The notes under the pieces are model-generated. The model was not told the DNA's origin, searched no databases, and saw nothing but the letters and a program-made list of their open reading frames with translations. A DNA stretch of 64,000 nucleotides, taken from positions 558,001-622,000 of the forward strand of contig NZ_CANMED010000003.1 of the NCBI RefSeq assembly GCF_947496855.1. Reading direction: 5' to 3'. The stretch is from an uncultured Aquimarina sp. GTDB lineage: Bacteria > Bacteroidota > Bacteroidia > Flavobacteriales > Flavobacteriaceae. The translations under genes and the position numbers were made by a program. This document shows positions 1 to 9,734 of this stretch, one piece after another (position 1 is the first letter of the stretch; the number at the start of each line of letters is the position of its first letter).

Positions 1-1353
1 TCTATAAACCAATGTACAAGAATAGCTTTTGATCATTTTCATTTGTACGAAGGAGTTGTTGATCTTCTTAAATATTCTGGTAAATTCCATAGAAGGAAAT
101 TCGAATTAGAACCGTTTCAAAAACTAGAAAAACTATTTCAATTCTATCAGAATAGATTAGAATCGCCTGTTTCCGAAGACCAACTAACAAGTACTATCCA
201 GCATCAAATCCATAAACATTTAGAAGGTATTCTGGTAGGACCAACTGTCGTGCGCCTAGGAATGGGCGGAATGTTCCATAAATATTTTATGGAAGCATCC
301 TTTAGCGCAGATGAATATCATCGTTTTCCAGATAGTTTTGATACCATCCTCACCTTCTTAAGTTATTTAGGTTGGTTTCTTAAAAACAAAGAAAACTATA
401 CATTCACTAATAAAGGGCTATTTTTTGCTAAAAGAGCAACTGCATATGGGGTAACAGTATCTTACATCCCAATGTTTAGACAGATGGATGCCTTGTTATT
501 TGGTAATCCTGAAGTTTTATGGAATCCTGCTCATCATACCGATGAAATTCACGTAGATCGTGAAATGAATGTATGGGGAAGTGGTGGCGCTCACACTACA
601 TATTTCAAAAAAATTGACGAGATCATTATCAGTTTATTTAATAAACCACTAGATGAACAACCTAAAGGAATATTAGATATGGGATGTGGAAATGGTGCTT
701 TTTTGATCCATCTTTTTGAAATCATAGCATCTAAAACATTAAGAGGAAAACATCTGGATGATCATCCTTTATTTTTAGTTGGTGCAGATTATAATAAAGC
801 CGCTCTTAAAGTTACAAGAGCTAACTTAATCCAAGCAGATATATGGGCTAAAGTAATCTGGGGCGATATTAGCGATCCCGATCTTCTTGAAAAAGATTTA
901 AAAGAAAACTATAAAATCGAACTAAGAGATCTTTTATCGGTAAGAACTTTTCTAGACCATAACAGAATCTGGAGTGAACCTATAGCAACACTAGACACAC
1001 CTAGCAACTCTACTGGAGCATTTGCTTTTAGAGGAAAATTGTTATATAATGATGATGTAGAAAGCAATCTGAAAGATCATTTTACAAAATGGACTCCCCA
1101 CATCTTAAAATTCGGGTTGATAGTTATAGAGTTACATACTATTCCACCTGATATAACTGCTAAAAATATTGGTAGCACTGCTGCCACTGCTTATGATGCA
1201 ACTCACGGGTTTTCTGACCAGTATATTTTAGAAATAAATTCTTTTCTTAAGATAATCAGAGAAGTGGGATTAGAAAGTAATCCAATTTATTTTTCTAAAT
1301 TTCCTGATTCTGATTTAGCAACAGTTAGTATAAATTATATCAAAGGGAAATAA
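1..1353 (+). CDS. Class I SAM-dependent methyltransferase, 5'-truncated by window edge
   Basis: The reading frame is open from the first base, so the TTG at 43 is only an apparent start and the true start lies outside the window. A Rossmann methyltransferase core is visible: the SAM-binding loop ILDMGCGNGAFLIHL sits near residue 220 (counted from the TTG), followed by the acidic residue in VGADYNKAAL. About 200 residues precede the core, with a winged-helix-like stretch (SYLGWFLKNKENYTFTNKG). This arrangement resembles the AprA-related methyltransferases that act in polyketide or peptide natural-product assembly, but I assign that only by overall resemblance. The substrate is unknown. The 3' end is followed by 361 bp with no clear gene. 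That it is a methyltransferase is secure; the subfamily is uncertain. Confidence 0.75.
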   Translation, partial: SINQCTRIAFDHFHLYEGVVDLLKYSGKFHRRKFELEPFQKLEKLFQFYQNRLESPVSEDQLTSTIQHQIHKHLEGILVGPTVVRLGMGGMFHKYFMEASFSADEYHRFPDSFDTILTFLSYLGWFLKNKENYTFTNKGLFFAKRATAYGVTVSYIPMFRQMDALLFGNPEVLWNPAHHTDEIHVDREMNVWGSGGAHTTYFKKIDEIIISLFNKPLDEQPKGILDMGCGNGAFLIHLFEIIASKTLRGKHLDDHPLFLVGADYNKAALKVTRANLIQADIWAKVIWGDISDPDLLEKDLKENYKIELRDLLSVRTFLDHNRIWSEPIATLDTPSNSTGAFAFRGKLLYNDDVESNLKDHFTKWTPHILKFGLIVIELHTIPPDITAKNIGSTAATAYDATHGFSDQYILEINSFLKIIREVGLESNPIYFSKFPDSDLATVSINYIKGK

Positions 1354-1714
1354 TGTAAAACTAATTTATCTCGACTTTTTGTGGAATCAGTTTCTAGTTT
1401 TGTAGATTTTGCACCTATACTTACAATACTACTAATTGCAAATAATACTGCAACAACATAACATTTAATATTTTCATTCTATTCTTTTTTATTGATTCAT
1501 ACTTATAAAGCAAATAAAAATCAAGTGCTGTTATAGTAGTTAAACTTATCGGGATTAAATAATCACCATATAGGCTTTAATATTGATATCATCTATACTA
1601 CTTAAAATATCTAAAACTATATTATTTTAAAATATGATTAACAGAATCCAATTCATAAAAACTTAATTTCATTCATTAAATAAAAAACATAAATCTTCAT
1701 CAATCAAAAAAGTC
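1354..1714. other. Intergenic stretch with a possible tiny secreted-peptide relic on the minus strand
   Basis: There is no conventional gene in these 361 bp. On the minus strand, 1335-1469 reads as a 44-codon open frame beginning only at an ATT codon. Its start has a signal-peptide-like hydrophobic run (VVAVLFAISSIVSIGAKS), followed by a polar tail. An ATG lies a few bases upstream in another frame, so this may be a frameshifted relic. The remainder is AT-rich and shows nothing I can name. Confidence 0.3.
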
Positions 1715-4700
1715 ATGAAAAACTTAAACTCGACTCTTTACGGAATACTGTTTTTAACAGTTTTGTATTCAATCAAATCTTATGCTACAGATCCTAGTGA
1801 TACCAGAATGCTACATACACCGGCGATCAGCCAATCACATATTGCATTTATTTATGCAGAAGATCTTTGGGTAGCTAAACCAGATGGGAGTCAACCTCAT
1901 AGGTTAACTATAGATAAAGGAATAGAGTCTCACCCCGTTTTCTCTCCCGATGGTAGATCTATTGCTTTTAGTGCAGAATATGATGGGAATGTTGATGTTT
2001 TTATCATTCCAGTAGAAGGGGGAATTCCTAAAAGGCTTACCTGGCATCCAACGACAGATACTACATTAGGGTTTTCTCCTGATGGGAACTCGGTACTTTT
2101 CAACTCACAAAGAACAGTTCATACCAACCGATATTCAAAACTTTATCAGGTTTCTATCAACGGTGGTTTCCCAACTGAACTCGAAATACCTAATGCATGG
2201 CATGCTACTTATTCTCCGGACGGAAAACATATGGCCTATACCCCAATCAGAGAACGTTTTCATCAATGGAAAAACTATAGAGGAGGTACAACAGCAAATA
2301 TATGGTTGTTCTCTTTTACAGATAAATCTATTATAAAAATTCCACAACCTAAAGGAGGAAGTAATGATGTACAACCTATGTGGAAAGATGATACTATATT
2401 CTTCTTAAGTGACCGAAATGGAGAATTTAATTTATTTTCCTATCAAATAAACTCGAAAACAGTTGAACAACTTACTCAATTTGATAAGTTTCCAATTACT
2501 AATGCAGATTTAGGAACTAATAAAATAATTTTTGAACAAGCTGGTTACCTTCATATATATGATACCAGCACAAAAACAAGTACTAAACTAATCATAGGAA
2601 TAACTACAGATCTTTTAGAGTTACGGGATAGATATGTAAAAGGTTCAAAATATATACGCTCTTCTGATATATCTCCTTCGGGAAAGAGGGTCGTTTTCGA
2701 TTATAGAGGAGAAATTGTAACCGTTCCAGAAAGCAAAGGAGATGCTAGAAATCTAACTCAAAGTCCTGGAAGTCACGAAAAATATCCTGCTTGGTCTCCT
2801 GACGGAAAAAACATTGCTTATTTCTCTGATGATTCGGGAGAATATGAATTACATATTAAATCTCAAGATGGTAAAGGAGATTCTCAAAAATTTAAAATTC
2901 CTGGTACCGGTTTTTATGCATATACGAATTGGTCTCCAGACAGTAAGAAAATAAGCTTTTCGGATAACGGTCGGAATTTATATATCTTAGATATAGCTTC
3001 TAAAAAAGTTTCTAAAATTGCCAATGATGAATACTATGTCCCTGGAGCTTTTAGAAATATTTTTGGAGATTGGTCTCACGATTCTAAATGGATTGTTTAT
3101 TCTAAAATAATAGACTCTAACTTCGAGCAAGTATTTTTATATAACACACAAGAATCAAAATCATATCCCATTAGTGATGGATTAAGTAATGCTACCAATC
3201 CTATTTTTGATCCTAGTGGTGATTATATTTATTTCTTTGCATCTACAGATGCTGGGCCAGTTGTAAATTGGTTTGATCAGTCTAATCAAGATATGACATT
3301 TTCCAACTCTATTTATCTAGCTACACTTAGAAAAGGTATCATTTCTCCTTTTGCCAAAGAAAGCGATGAAGAAGAACTTAAAGAAGAAGATAAGTCTTCA
3401 GAAAATGAAGATTCTAATAAATCATTACAAATTGATATTGATGGAATACAAAATAGAATTATCGATATCCCTATAAAAGCAGGTAATTATCGTGGATTAA
3501 ATTCAGGGCAAGCTAATAAAATCCTATACATCTCGTCGAACTCTTTAGATTCTTCAATTCCTTCCTCACTGCACGAATATGACTTAAATGACCGTAAAGA
3601 CGCTGAGATAATGGAATTAGATAATTATATTATTTCTTCTAACGGTAAAAAAATGCTATATCAAAAAGATGATACCTGGGGAATCGCAGAAACAGCAAAA
3701 AAACCAACAAATGGAAAAGGAGTCTTAAAAATTAATGATATTCAGGTAAAAATGAGTCCCATTGATGAATGGAAAAACATTTTTGAAGAAGCCTGGCGAA
3801 TCAACCGTGATTATTTTTATGATCCCGGAATGCACGGTTCCGATTGGAAAGCAATGAAAAAGAAATACGAACAGTTTTTACCTCACCTTTCTTGCAGAAA
3901 TGATCTTAATAAAGTGATACAATGGATGTGTAGTGAATTATCTGTAGGACATCATAGATTACAGGGAGGTGGAGAAAAATTGAATACTCCCGAAAGAATT
4001 CCCGGAGGTCTTCTTGGTGCCGATTACGAAATAACAAACAATAGATATCGATTTAAGAAAATTTATGGTGGATTAAATTGGAATCCTGATTTAAGATCAC
4101 CGCTAACAGAACCTGGAGTTTTAGTAAATAAAGGAGATTACTTATTGGCAGTAAACGGAACAAATATAGAAAGCACAATGAACCTTTTTAGTGTTTTCGA
4201 GAATACTGCTAATAAAATTACCGAAATTACTGTAGGTCCTAATAATAGCTATAAAGATTCCAGAGTCGTAAAAGTGACACCTATAATAAGCGAATATCGA
4301 TTACGTAATCGTGATTGGGTTGAAGGAAATCTAAAAAAAGTACACGAAGCCACCAATGGAGAAGTTGCATACGTGTATGTTCCCAATACTGCTGGTGCCG
4401 GTCATGAATACTTTAAAAGATATTTCTTTCCACAAGCAAATAAAAAAGCCATTATTATTGATGAACGTTTTAATGGTGGTGGTCAAATAGCTGATTATTA
4501 CATCAACCTGTTACTCAATCCTTATCAGTCTCATTGGAATTTTAGATATGGAAAAGATCTAAAAACACCAAGTGCATCTATTCAGGGGCCTAAAGTAATG
4601 ATCATTGATGAAACCGCTGGATCTGGTGGAGATATGCTACCGTGGATGTTCAGAAAATTTAAAGTAGGACAAATGGTAGGTAAACGAACCTGGGGTGGTT

Positions 4701-4963
4701 TAGTTGGAGTTTTAGGGTTTCCAGAATTTATTGATGGTGCGAGTGTTACTGCTCCTAATGTAGCAATCTGGACGGAAGATGGTTTTATTGTAGAAAACGT
4801 TGGGGTAGCACCAGATGTAGAAGTAGAGCAATTACCGTCTGAAGTAATTAAAGGTAAGGATCCGCAATTAGAAAAAGCGATAGAAATAGCCTTAAAAGAG
4901 CTGAAAAAAAACCCTCCAAAAGATTACAAAAGACCCGCCTATCCTAAAAGAGCAAGAAATTAA
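1715..4963 (+). CDS. Tricorn-like S41 family peptidase, exported
   Basis: A 1082-residue protein with an N-terminal signal peptide (about residues 1-24), so it probably acts in the periplasm. Residues ~30-550 form beta-propeller (TolB/WD40-like PD40) repeats with the recurring SPDGK/SPDSK motif. A low-complexity acidic linker (EESDEEELKEEDKSSENEDS, roughly 545-570) follows, then a tricorn core, a PDZ domain (~775-850) and an S41 tail-specific protease domain. The catalytic Ser is likely S970 in ETAGSGGDM and the His lies in SVGHHRLQ (about H746). Tricorn proteins trim oligopeptides downstream of larger proteases. Start: the ATG at 1715 directly precedes the signal peptide. The gene stands alone and ends at a hairpin (4964-4994). 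Confidence 0.88.
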   Translation: MKNLNSTLYGILFLTVLYSIKSYATDPSDTRMLHTPAISQSHIAFIYAEDLWVAKPDGSQPHRLTIDKGIESHPVFSPDGRSIAFSAEYDGNVDVFIIPVEGGIPKRLTWHPTTDTTLGFSPDGNSVLFNSQRTVHTNRYSKLYQVSINGGFPTELEIPNAWHATYSPDGKHMAYTPIRERFHQWKNYRGGTTANIWLFSFTDKSIIKIPQPKGGSNDVQPMWKDDTIFFLSDRNGEFNLFSYQINSKTVEQLTQFDKFPITNADLGTNKIIFEQAGYLHIYDTSTKTSTKLIIGITTDLLELRDRYVKGSKYIRSSDISPSGKRVVFDYRGEIVTVPESKGDARNLTQSPGSHEKYPAWSPDGKNIAYFSDDSGEYELHIKSQDGKGDSQKFKIPGTGFYAYTNWSPDSKKISFSDNGRNLYILDIASKKVSKIANDEYYVPGAFRNIFGDWSHDSKWIVYSKIIDSNFEQVFLYNTQESKSYPISDGLSNATNPIFDPSGDYIYFFASTDAGPVVNWFDQSNQDMTFSNSIYLATLRKGIISPFAKESDEEELKEEDKSSENEDSNKSLQIDIDGIQNRIIDIPIKAGNYRGLNSGQANKILYISSNSLDSSIPSSLHEYDLNDRKDAEIMELDNYIISSNGKKMLYQKDDTWGIAETAKKPTNGKGVLKINDIQVKMSPIDEWKNIFEEAWRINRDYFYDPGMHGSDWKAMKKKYEQFLPHLSCRNDLNKVIQWMCSELSVGHHRLQGGGEKLNTPERIPGGLLGADYEITNNRYRFKKIYGGLNWNPDLRSPLTEPGVLVNKGDYLLAVNGTNIESTMNLFSVFENTANKITEITVGPNNSYKDSRVVKVTPIISEYRLRNRDWVEGNLKKVHEATNGEVAYVYVPNTAGAGHEYFKRYFFPQANKKAIIIDERFNGGGQIADYYINLLLNPYQSHWNFRYGKDLKTPSASIQGPKVMIIDETAGSGGDMLPWMFRKFKVGQMVGKRTWGGLVGVLGFPEFIDGASVTAPNVAIWTEDGFIVENVGVAPDVEVEQLPSEVIKGKDPQLEKAIEIALKELKKNPPKDYKRPAYPKRARN

Positions 4964-4994
4964 TCTAATCAAACTATATATTTATTTGATTAGA
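4964..4994 (+). terminator. Hairpin after the tricorn-like gene
   Basis: A perfect 10-bp stem (TCTAATCAAA / TTTGATTAGA) with an 11-nt loop begins right after the stop codon. No T-run follows, so it may serve as an mRNA 3'-end stabiliser rather than a strong intrinsic terminator. Confidence 0.45.
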
Positions 4995-5294
4995 GTGGAA
5001 ATAAACGGTGAGAGTAGGGTTTAAAATAATATGTTACACATTTGGAAATTCTCAAAGTGAAAACCAGCAAAGATGTATTGAGAATAGTTTTAGAAAAATA
5101 AAATGCTATTCTCGATACACTCTCTCTAAAATAGAAATACTCAAAACACGAATTCCGAATTCAACACTATTAACTGAATAAACAACAAGGAAATACTTAA
5201 TCAGGAATCAGTTTTGATTAATATCAGGAGATCATTACTAATAAGAAGTACTTGTTTTGAAATTAAATACGAAGAGGATAAGCTTAAAAAAACA
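4995..5294. repeat. Intergenic region with a long inverted repeat
   Basis: No gene is visible. Positions 5074-5087 and 5106-5119 form a 14-bp inverted repeat (13 Watson-Crick pairs plus one G-T), enclosing an 18-nt loop. It may be transcript structure between the convergent tricorn-like and PAS genes. Confidence 0.4.
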
Positions 5295-5807
5295 CTATGC
5301 AGCTTGCTCAAAAGCTATATAATTAACAAGTCTACCGCGCTTATCATGCACAGGAAAACCTTTGATATGACATAAGTAAGTAGATTTATCTTTTTTATAA
5401 TTAACAATAGAAACCTCAAATGGCTCTTGCTTTTCTATCGCCATTCTTATAACATTAGATATTTTAGGATCAGTTTCTTTACCCTGAAACATTTTAGGGG
5501 AGTTACCTATTACTTCATCTGAGGTATACCCACTCATCTTTTCTATATTGTGAGTAGCATACACTATTTCAAGATCTGGATTAGTTACAACTATAACCGA
5601 TTGCTTGTTAACCAGCTCGTTATGATAAACATCTTCAAAATCCCACTTTTTAGTGATTTTACTCAAAGAATCAAGATCTTTTTTAAAACTATTAAAAAAC
5701 CAGTTATGTTCTCCATAAAATTCCCAAGAAGAAAGTGGTAAAACAAGTGCTGAACTAGCATTATAGTATTCAGCCATCATTGTATCGTATCCTTCAAACT
5801 CTTTCAT
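5295..5807 (-). CDS. Single-PAS-domain protein (LOV-like fold without the photoactive Cys)
   Basis: A 170-residue cytosolic protein with one PAS domain in its C-terminal half: VIVVTNPDLEIVYATHNIEKM, then SGYTSDEVIGNSPKMFQG, and a final strand region up to NYIAFEQAA. The motif resembles the LOV GRNCRFLQG loop, but the flavin-adduct cysteine is replaced (GNSPKMFQG), so classic LOV photochemistry is unlikely. No kinase, cyclase or DNA-binding domain is attached, so it may work by protein-protein contact. A TTG at 5825 would add six residues; I prefer the ATG at 5807 (MKEFEGYD). The gene lies between two unrelated transcription units. Confidence 0.75.
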   Translation of the reverse strand: MKEFEGYDTMMAEYYNASSALVLPLSSWEFYGEHNWFFNSFKKDLDSLSKITKKWDFEDVYHNELVNKQSVIVVTNPDLEIVYATHNIEKMSGYTSDEVIGNSPKMFQGKETDPKISNVIRMAIEKQEPFEVSIVNYKKDKSTYLCHIKGFPVHDKRGRLVNYIAFEQAA

Positions 5808-5902
5808 AACATGTGTTTTAAACAAATTTATAGATTAAAACCAAAACCAAAGATTGAACAAAAGTTAATTATACAAGTAAACAAAAGTTAAATCTTACAC
5901 AA

Positions 5903-8374
5903 CTACCACTTAAATTGTAAAGTAGCGTACCAGGTTAAAGGATCAGAAGGGATAATTCCTGGTCCAGGATATCCTGTTGCTCTTTGTGTAAAATAACTTT
6001 CATCCAAAAGATTATTTATTCCTGTCTCTAGTTTAAACTTTTTATAAGAATAGGACAGCGATAGATCTAAAATTGAATAGGATGGTATTTCTCCTATAAT
6101 ACCGTTTCTATTATCTCCATCTAATGCCACAGCAGCATTAGAAACATCCGTAAATTGCTCAGAAAGATACGTATATTGTATGTTTGCCAGAAAGTTCTTA
6201 TAACCAAATTTCAGACCAGCTTTTAAGTTGACCTCTGGTATAAACTCTACTTTATTTCCTTCAACTCCAGAAAGATCTGATGACGTATACTCTGAAGTAG
6301 TAAAGGAAGTATTAGCAAACAAGTTCAACCTATAATTTTCATTATCTCCTGACAAAGTATTCCAAACATTCCAATCCACAAAACTCTCTACTCCATATAT
6401 AACTGCATCTCCGATATTTCCTCTTACTCGCTCAGCCCTATCATTAAATACAATACCAATTCTATCGTCATACACTAATCCAAAAACACTTATATCATAA
6501 GATAACATATTGTTTAACCTACCTCGTATGCCGATATCAGCAGTAAATCCTTCTTCGTCTCCTATATTAGGATCAACTCTAAATGTTGGACTCACAACTC
6601 TAATATCACTAAAAGTGATAGATCTATAATTCTGTGAAACGTTCGCATATGCTTCTAAAGAGTTGCTAATTTTATAACTCGATCCAATTCCAAGAAGAAA
6701 AAAAGATCGATCCAATTCTCTATTATCTGTCTCTATACTGTTAGCGATTGGATTACCTGCATTATCGAATACTACATCATTAAAGACCCCTTGACTTTCT
6801 GTCTTAATATATTCAAATCTAAATCCAGGAGTAACCGAAAACTTATCAGATATTTTAAATATGTTCTCCCCAAAAACGGCTAGATTAATATTAGGAAAAT
6901 CAAAAGAAGATTGATTTGGATAATCCGGAAAAGCATCATCTTGAAAATCAAAATCCGGTCCAGATCCGATACCTCCCGACCCTTGCCTAGATTCATTAGA
7001 AGCTTTATAAAACTTTGAACCAATTAGTAAAACGGACTCTTTATCCAATAATTGATATCTAGTAAGTAATCTTGCTTCTGCTCCCCAATTTTTAAAATTA
7101 TCAACAATAAGATCCCTCGAGTTTACAAAACCACCAGATCCATCAACTTCATCTATGTCGGTAATAGGATTAGTATTTAGACTCCCAGGAATACCTCTAA
7201 AACCAACAGCTGATCTCGAAGCATTTAACCCAAATAAATTAAAGCTAAAATCAGTCTTATCAGAGAACTCATGTTCTAGTTTCAGAGAAAATAACTTCCA
7301 ATTTACATCAAACCAATTTCTAGTTCTATTACTAAATGTAGGATCTAAATTAAATTGCGTATCTGTTAAACCTCCTGGTTGTTTTGCCAAATAATCTAAA
7401 TATGTAAATTCTCCAATCAACTTTGTTTTATCAGACAATTGATACCCTAAATGGAAATAAGCATTCTTAGAATCAAATTCAGAATTAGCTCTAAACCCAT
7501 CCCCTTTTTTATAATTAAAATAGGTGTAATAACTAAACTTACCGATGGTACCTCCTAAACTATTGAAACTTGTAAAAAGGTTATAGGAACCTAATGTTTG
7601 ACGAGAAACCAATTCTATTTTTTTATTAGGATTCGGTCTCTTCATTTTAAAGTTCAATAACCCACCGAATTGTGTTCCATATTGCAAAGAAGCAGCTCCA
7701 CGAACTACCTGTATTTCTTCAATTGCTTCTGCAGGTGGTGTATAATAACTTTCGGGATATCCTAGAACATCAGCGCTGATATCATAACCATTCTGACGAG
7801 TATTGAAATTTGCTGTACGATTCGGATCCAATCCTCTCCCTCCAATATTAAGTTGTAATCCTCCACTACTATTTTCATAAATATTTAACCCAGCAACTTG
7901 CGCATAAATCTGTCGAGCATTATTAGAAGCTAAATTACCTTGTACATTACTCAATAATACTACTTCACTTTTCTTTCCTGCATATATCGCTGTTCCTTCT
8001 ACAGGTTTTAATTGTTTAAGTCCAAAGACTTTTTCTCTTCGCTGAGTCACGATTACTTCTGACAGCTCTTCTCCCAAAAGATTTAAAACCAGCTTAATCT
8101 CAACATCCTTACTAACCGTAACTTCTTGTTCTAAAATCTCATAATCAAAACTGAAAACCGCAAGAAAATATACTCCTTCTGCTAACTCAGAAAACTCAAA
8201 ACTTCCATCTACTTTTGTTATTTCTTGTTGCCCAGTAGTTCTATTATAAACCTCTGCACCCTGAACAGCTTGGTTATTTTGATTTCTTACAACTCCTTTA
8301 ATCGTATACTGCGCTGAAACGATTGTAGTTATCAATAAAAAAAAGATAACTACATTACAATCCCTTAATCTCAT
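5903..8374 (-). CDS. TonB-dependent outer-membrane receptor, FecA-like
   Basis: An 823-residue outer-membrane receptor. A signal peptide (1-21) is followed by a carboxypeptidase-regulatory-like beta-sandwich (about 22-100) typical of Bacteroidota receptors. The plug domain follows (GKKSEVVLLSNVQGNLASNN, then NIGGRGLDPNRTANF and EAIEEIQVVRGAASLQYG), then a 22-strand barrel ending in W (final residues LQFKW). The plug resembles ferric-citrate/siderophore receptors. There is no SusD partner, so polysaccharide uptake is unlikely. It is the last gene of a four-gene minus-strand operon, overlapping the end of the HTTM gene by 20 bp, which implies translational coupling. The likely substrate is an iron complex; this is inferred from the imelysin and DUF4856 neighbours. 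Confidence 0.87.
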   Translation of the reverse strand: MRLRDCNVVIFFLLITTIVSAQYTIKGVVRNQNNQAVQGAEVYNRTTGQQEITKVDGSFEFSELAEGVYFLAVFSFDYEILEQEVTVSKDVEIKLVLNLLGEELSEVIVTQRREKVFGLKQLKPVEGTAIYAGKKSEVVLLSNVQGNLASNNARQIYAQVAGLNIYENSSGGLQLNIGGRGLDPNRTANFNTRQNGYDISADVLGYPESYYTPPAEAIEEIQVVRGAASLQYGTQFGGLLNFKMKRPNPNKKIELVSRQTLGSYNLFTSFNSLGGTIGKFSYYTYFNYKKGDGFRANSEFDSKNAYFHLGYQLSDKTKLIGEFTYLDYLAKQPGGLTDTQFNLDPTFSNRTRNWFDVNWKLFSLKLEHEFSDKTDFSFNLFGLNASRSAVGFRGIPGSLNTNPITDIDEVDGSGGFVNSRDLIVDNFKNWGAEARLLTRYQLLDKESVLLIGSKFYKASNESRQGSGGIGSGPDFDFQDDAFPDYPNQSSFDFPNINLAVFGENIFKISDKFSVTPGFRFEYIKTESQGVFNDVVFDNAGNPIANSIETDNRELDRSFFLLGIGSSYKISNSLEAYANVSQNYRSITFSDIRVVSPTFRVDPNIGDEEGFTADIGIRGRLNNMLSYDISVFGLVYDDRIGIVFNDRAERVRGNIGDAVIYGVESFVDWNVWNTLSGDNENYRLNLFANTSFTTSEYTSSDLSGVEGNKVEFIPEVNLKAGLKFGYKNFLANIQYTYLSEQFTDVSNAAVALDGDNRNGIIGEIPSYSILDLSLSYSYKKFKLETGINNLLDESYFTQRATGYPGPGIIPSDPLTWYATLQFKW

Positions 8375-9716
8375 CCTTAAATGGAATAATCCACGTTTTA
8401 TGTTTAAATGACTCTTTTTGTTTCCCTAGATCCACATTAGGATCAATATATTCGCTACTTAATCTCCCATTAAGTGCTACATGACTTTCTACGAATACTT
8501 GTATATTTTGATGCCCTTGATTTTCGAAATGTGTTTTAAGATAATGTGCATACTCCAATATAAAATCAGGTTGCGTAGCCATTTGTTTTTGTTGAAAAGG
8601 AGTTAGAAAATCATCATTATCCACATAAAATCTATTCCCAGTTTCCCCATCTACAATCTTAAAATTTGCATATCCTGCCTTTTCCATTAACATCACTCGC
8701 CAAGAAAAACGGTACCCTTCTTCTGTCCAAAACAATTCACCAGGATATAGCATATATCGAAACGGCAAAAATAATTGAATTATAAAAAACAATCCCAAAA
8801 CCGATGTCATAATTCTGGTTTTACTATATTGGAAAACCAACCTTCTATTTGTATCAAAATTTGTTTTATTTACACCACATATTTTAGAAATAAATTGTAG
8901 TATTTTATGATGAACACTACTATCAAAAAATAGTAATGCCCCAACAATCATAATATAAGGAAACATACCTATTGGAAAAAGTACTCTTGTTAAAACATGG
9001 AACACAACAACCATTAAAAAACCAAAAACTCTAGTCCTTTTGTACATCAATAAAAACGGAATTGTTAAGTCATAAATAGCACCTGTATAACTAAAAGCAT
9101 AATGCATCCATTCTTGTTGCATTAGATCTCCTATTAATGGTATATCATATTTAGAAGGCAACCAAATTTTTAGAGGCATTGCTTTTTGCAACCAATCAGA
9201 ATTTAACTTTGCCAAACCTGCGTAGAAATAAACAATTCCAAATAATAATTTCACAGCATCAATTGTCCAATTTGGTACTTTCTGAAAAGAAGTTCTTTTC
9301 ATCTTAGCATCTAATGAATAATAAGCGTTAGCCGGTAAAAAAATAAGTAAAAAACTAAGTATACTAATAAAATAATAATGATTGAGATACGTGGTTTTAT
9401 CCATTAATTCTATGTAGGTAAAACTTAGAAAAAACGTAATAATGCCTATTCTGTATTTATATCCAATAGCTACAAATACTGAAGAAACACCACATAAAAC
9501 GAAAATCAAGTAGGTGTAAACACCCATAGGTTTAATAAAATCAAAACCATAATATGAGAAGAAAAAAGTTGGTTTGACATATAATTTGCCTATCCATCCA
9601 TAACTCCAAAAACGAATAATACTAATCAACATCATCAAACCAAAAAAAATACGAAAGACTGCAAGTGGTGCAGCCTCCGTATTCTTTTTAAAATATTCGT
9701 TTAAATAATACCTCAT
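8355..9716 (-). CDS. HTTM domain integral membrane protein
   Basis: A 453-residue protein with many hydrophobic segments. The N-terminal two-thirds match the HTTM domain (horizontally transferred transmembrane domain, related to vitamin-K-dependent gamma-carboxylase): AVFRIFFGLMMLISIIRFW at the start, the VKLLFGIVYFYAGLAKLNSDW motif in the middle and the FRYMLYPGELFWTEEGYRFSW block near 330-350. The C-terminal ~110 residues are soluble and probably extracytoplasmic. HTTM proteins are repeatedly encoded between imelysin-like lipoproteins and TonB receptors in flavobacteria, but their role there is not established. The gene lies 18 bp downstream of the imelysin gene and overlaps the receptor gene. 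Confidence 0.82.
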   Translation of the reverse strand: MRYYLNEYFKKNTEAAPLAVFRIFFGLMMLISIIRFWSYGWIGKLYVKPTFFFSYYGFDFIKPMGVYTYLIFVLCGVSSVFVAIGYKYRIGIITFFLSFTYIELMDKTTYLNHYYFISILSFLLIFLPANAYYSLDAKMKRTSFQKVPNWTIDAVKLLFGIVYFYAGLAKLNSDWLQKAMPLKIWLPSKYDIPLIGDLMQQEWMHYAFSYTGAIYDLTIPFLLMYKRTRVFGFLMVVVFHVLTRVLFPIGMFPYIMIVGALLFFDSSVHHKILQFISKICGVNKTNFDTNRRLVFQYSKTRIMTSVLGLFFIIQLFLPFRYMLYPGELFWTEEGYRFSWRVMLMEKAGYANFKIVDGETGNRFYVDNDDFLTPFQQKQMATQPDFILEYAHYLKTHFENQGHQNIQVFVESHVALNGRLSSEYIDPNVDLGKQKESFKHKTWIIPFKDEIKGL

Positions 9717-9734
9717 ATGATACTAAAAATAAAT

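Noticed and set aside
43-45. TTG as the start of the methyltransferase
   Set aside because: The frame is open to the window edge and continues with coding-like residues, so the true start is outside.
5903-8374. Polysaccharide utilisation locus (SusC-type) interpretation
   Set aside because: There is no SusD-like gene or glycoside hydrolase nearby, and the plug and neighbours fit iron uptake better.
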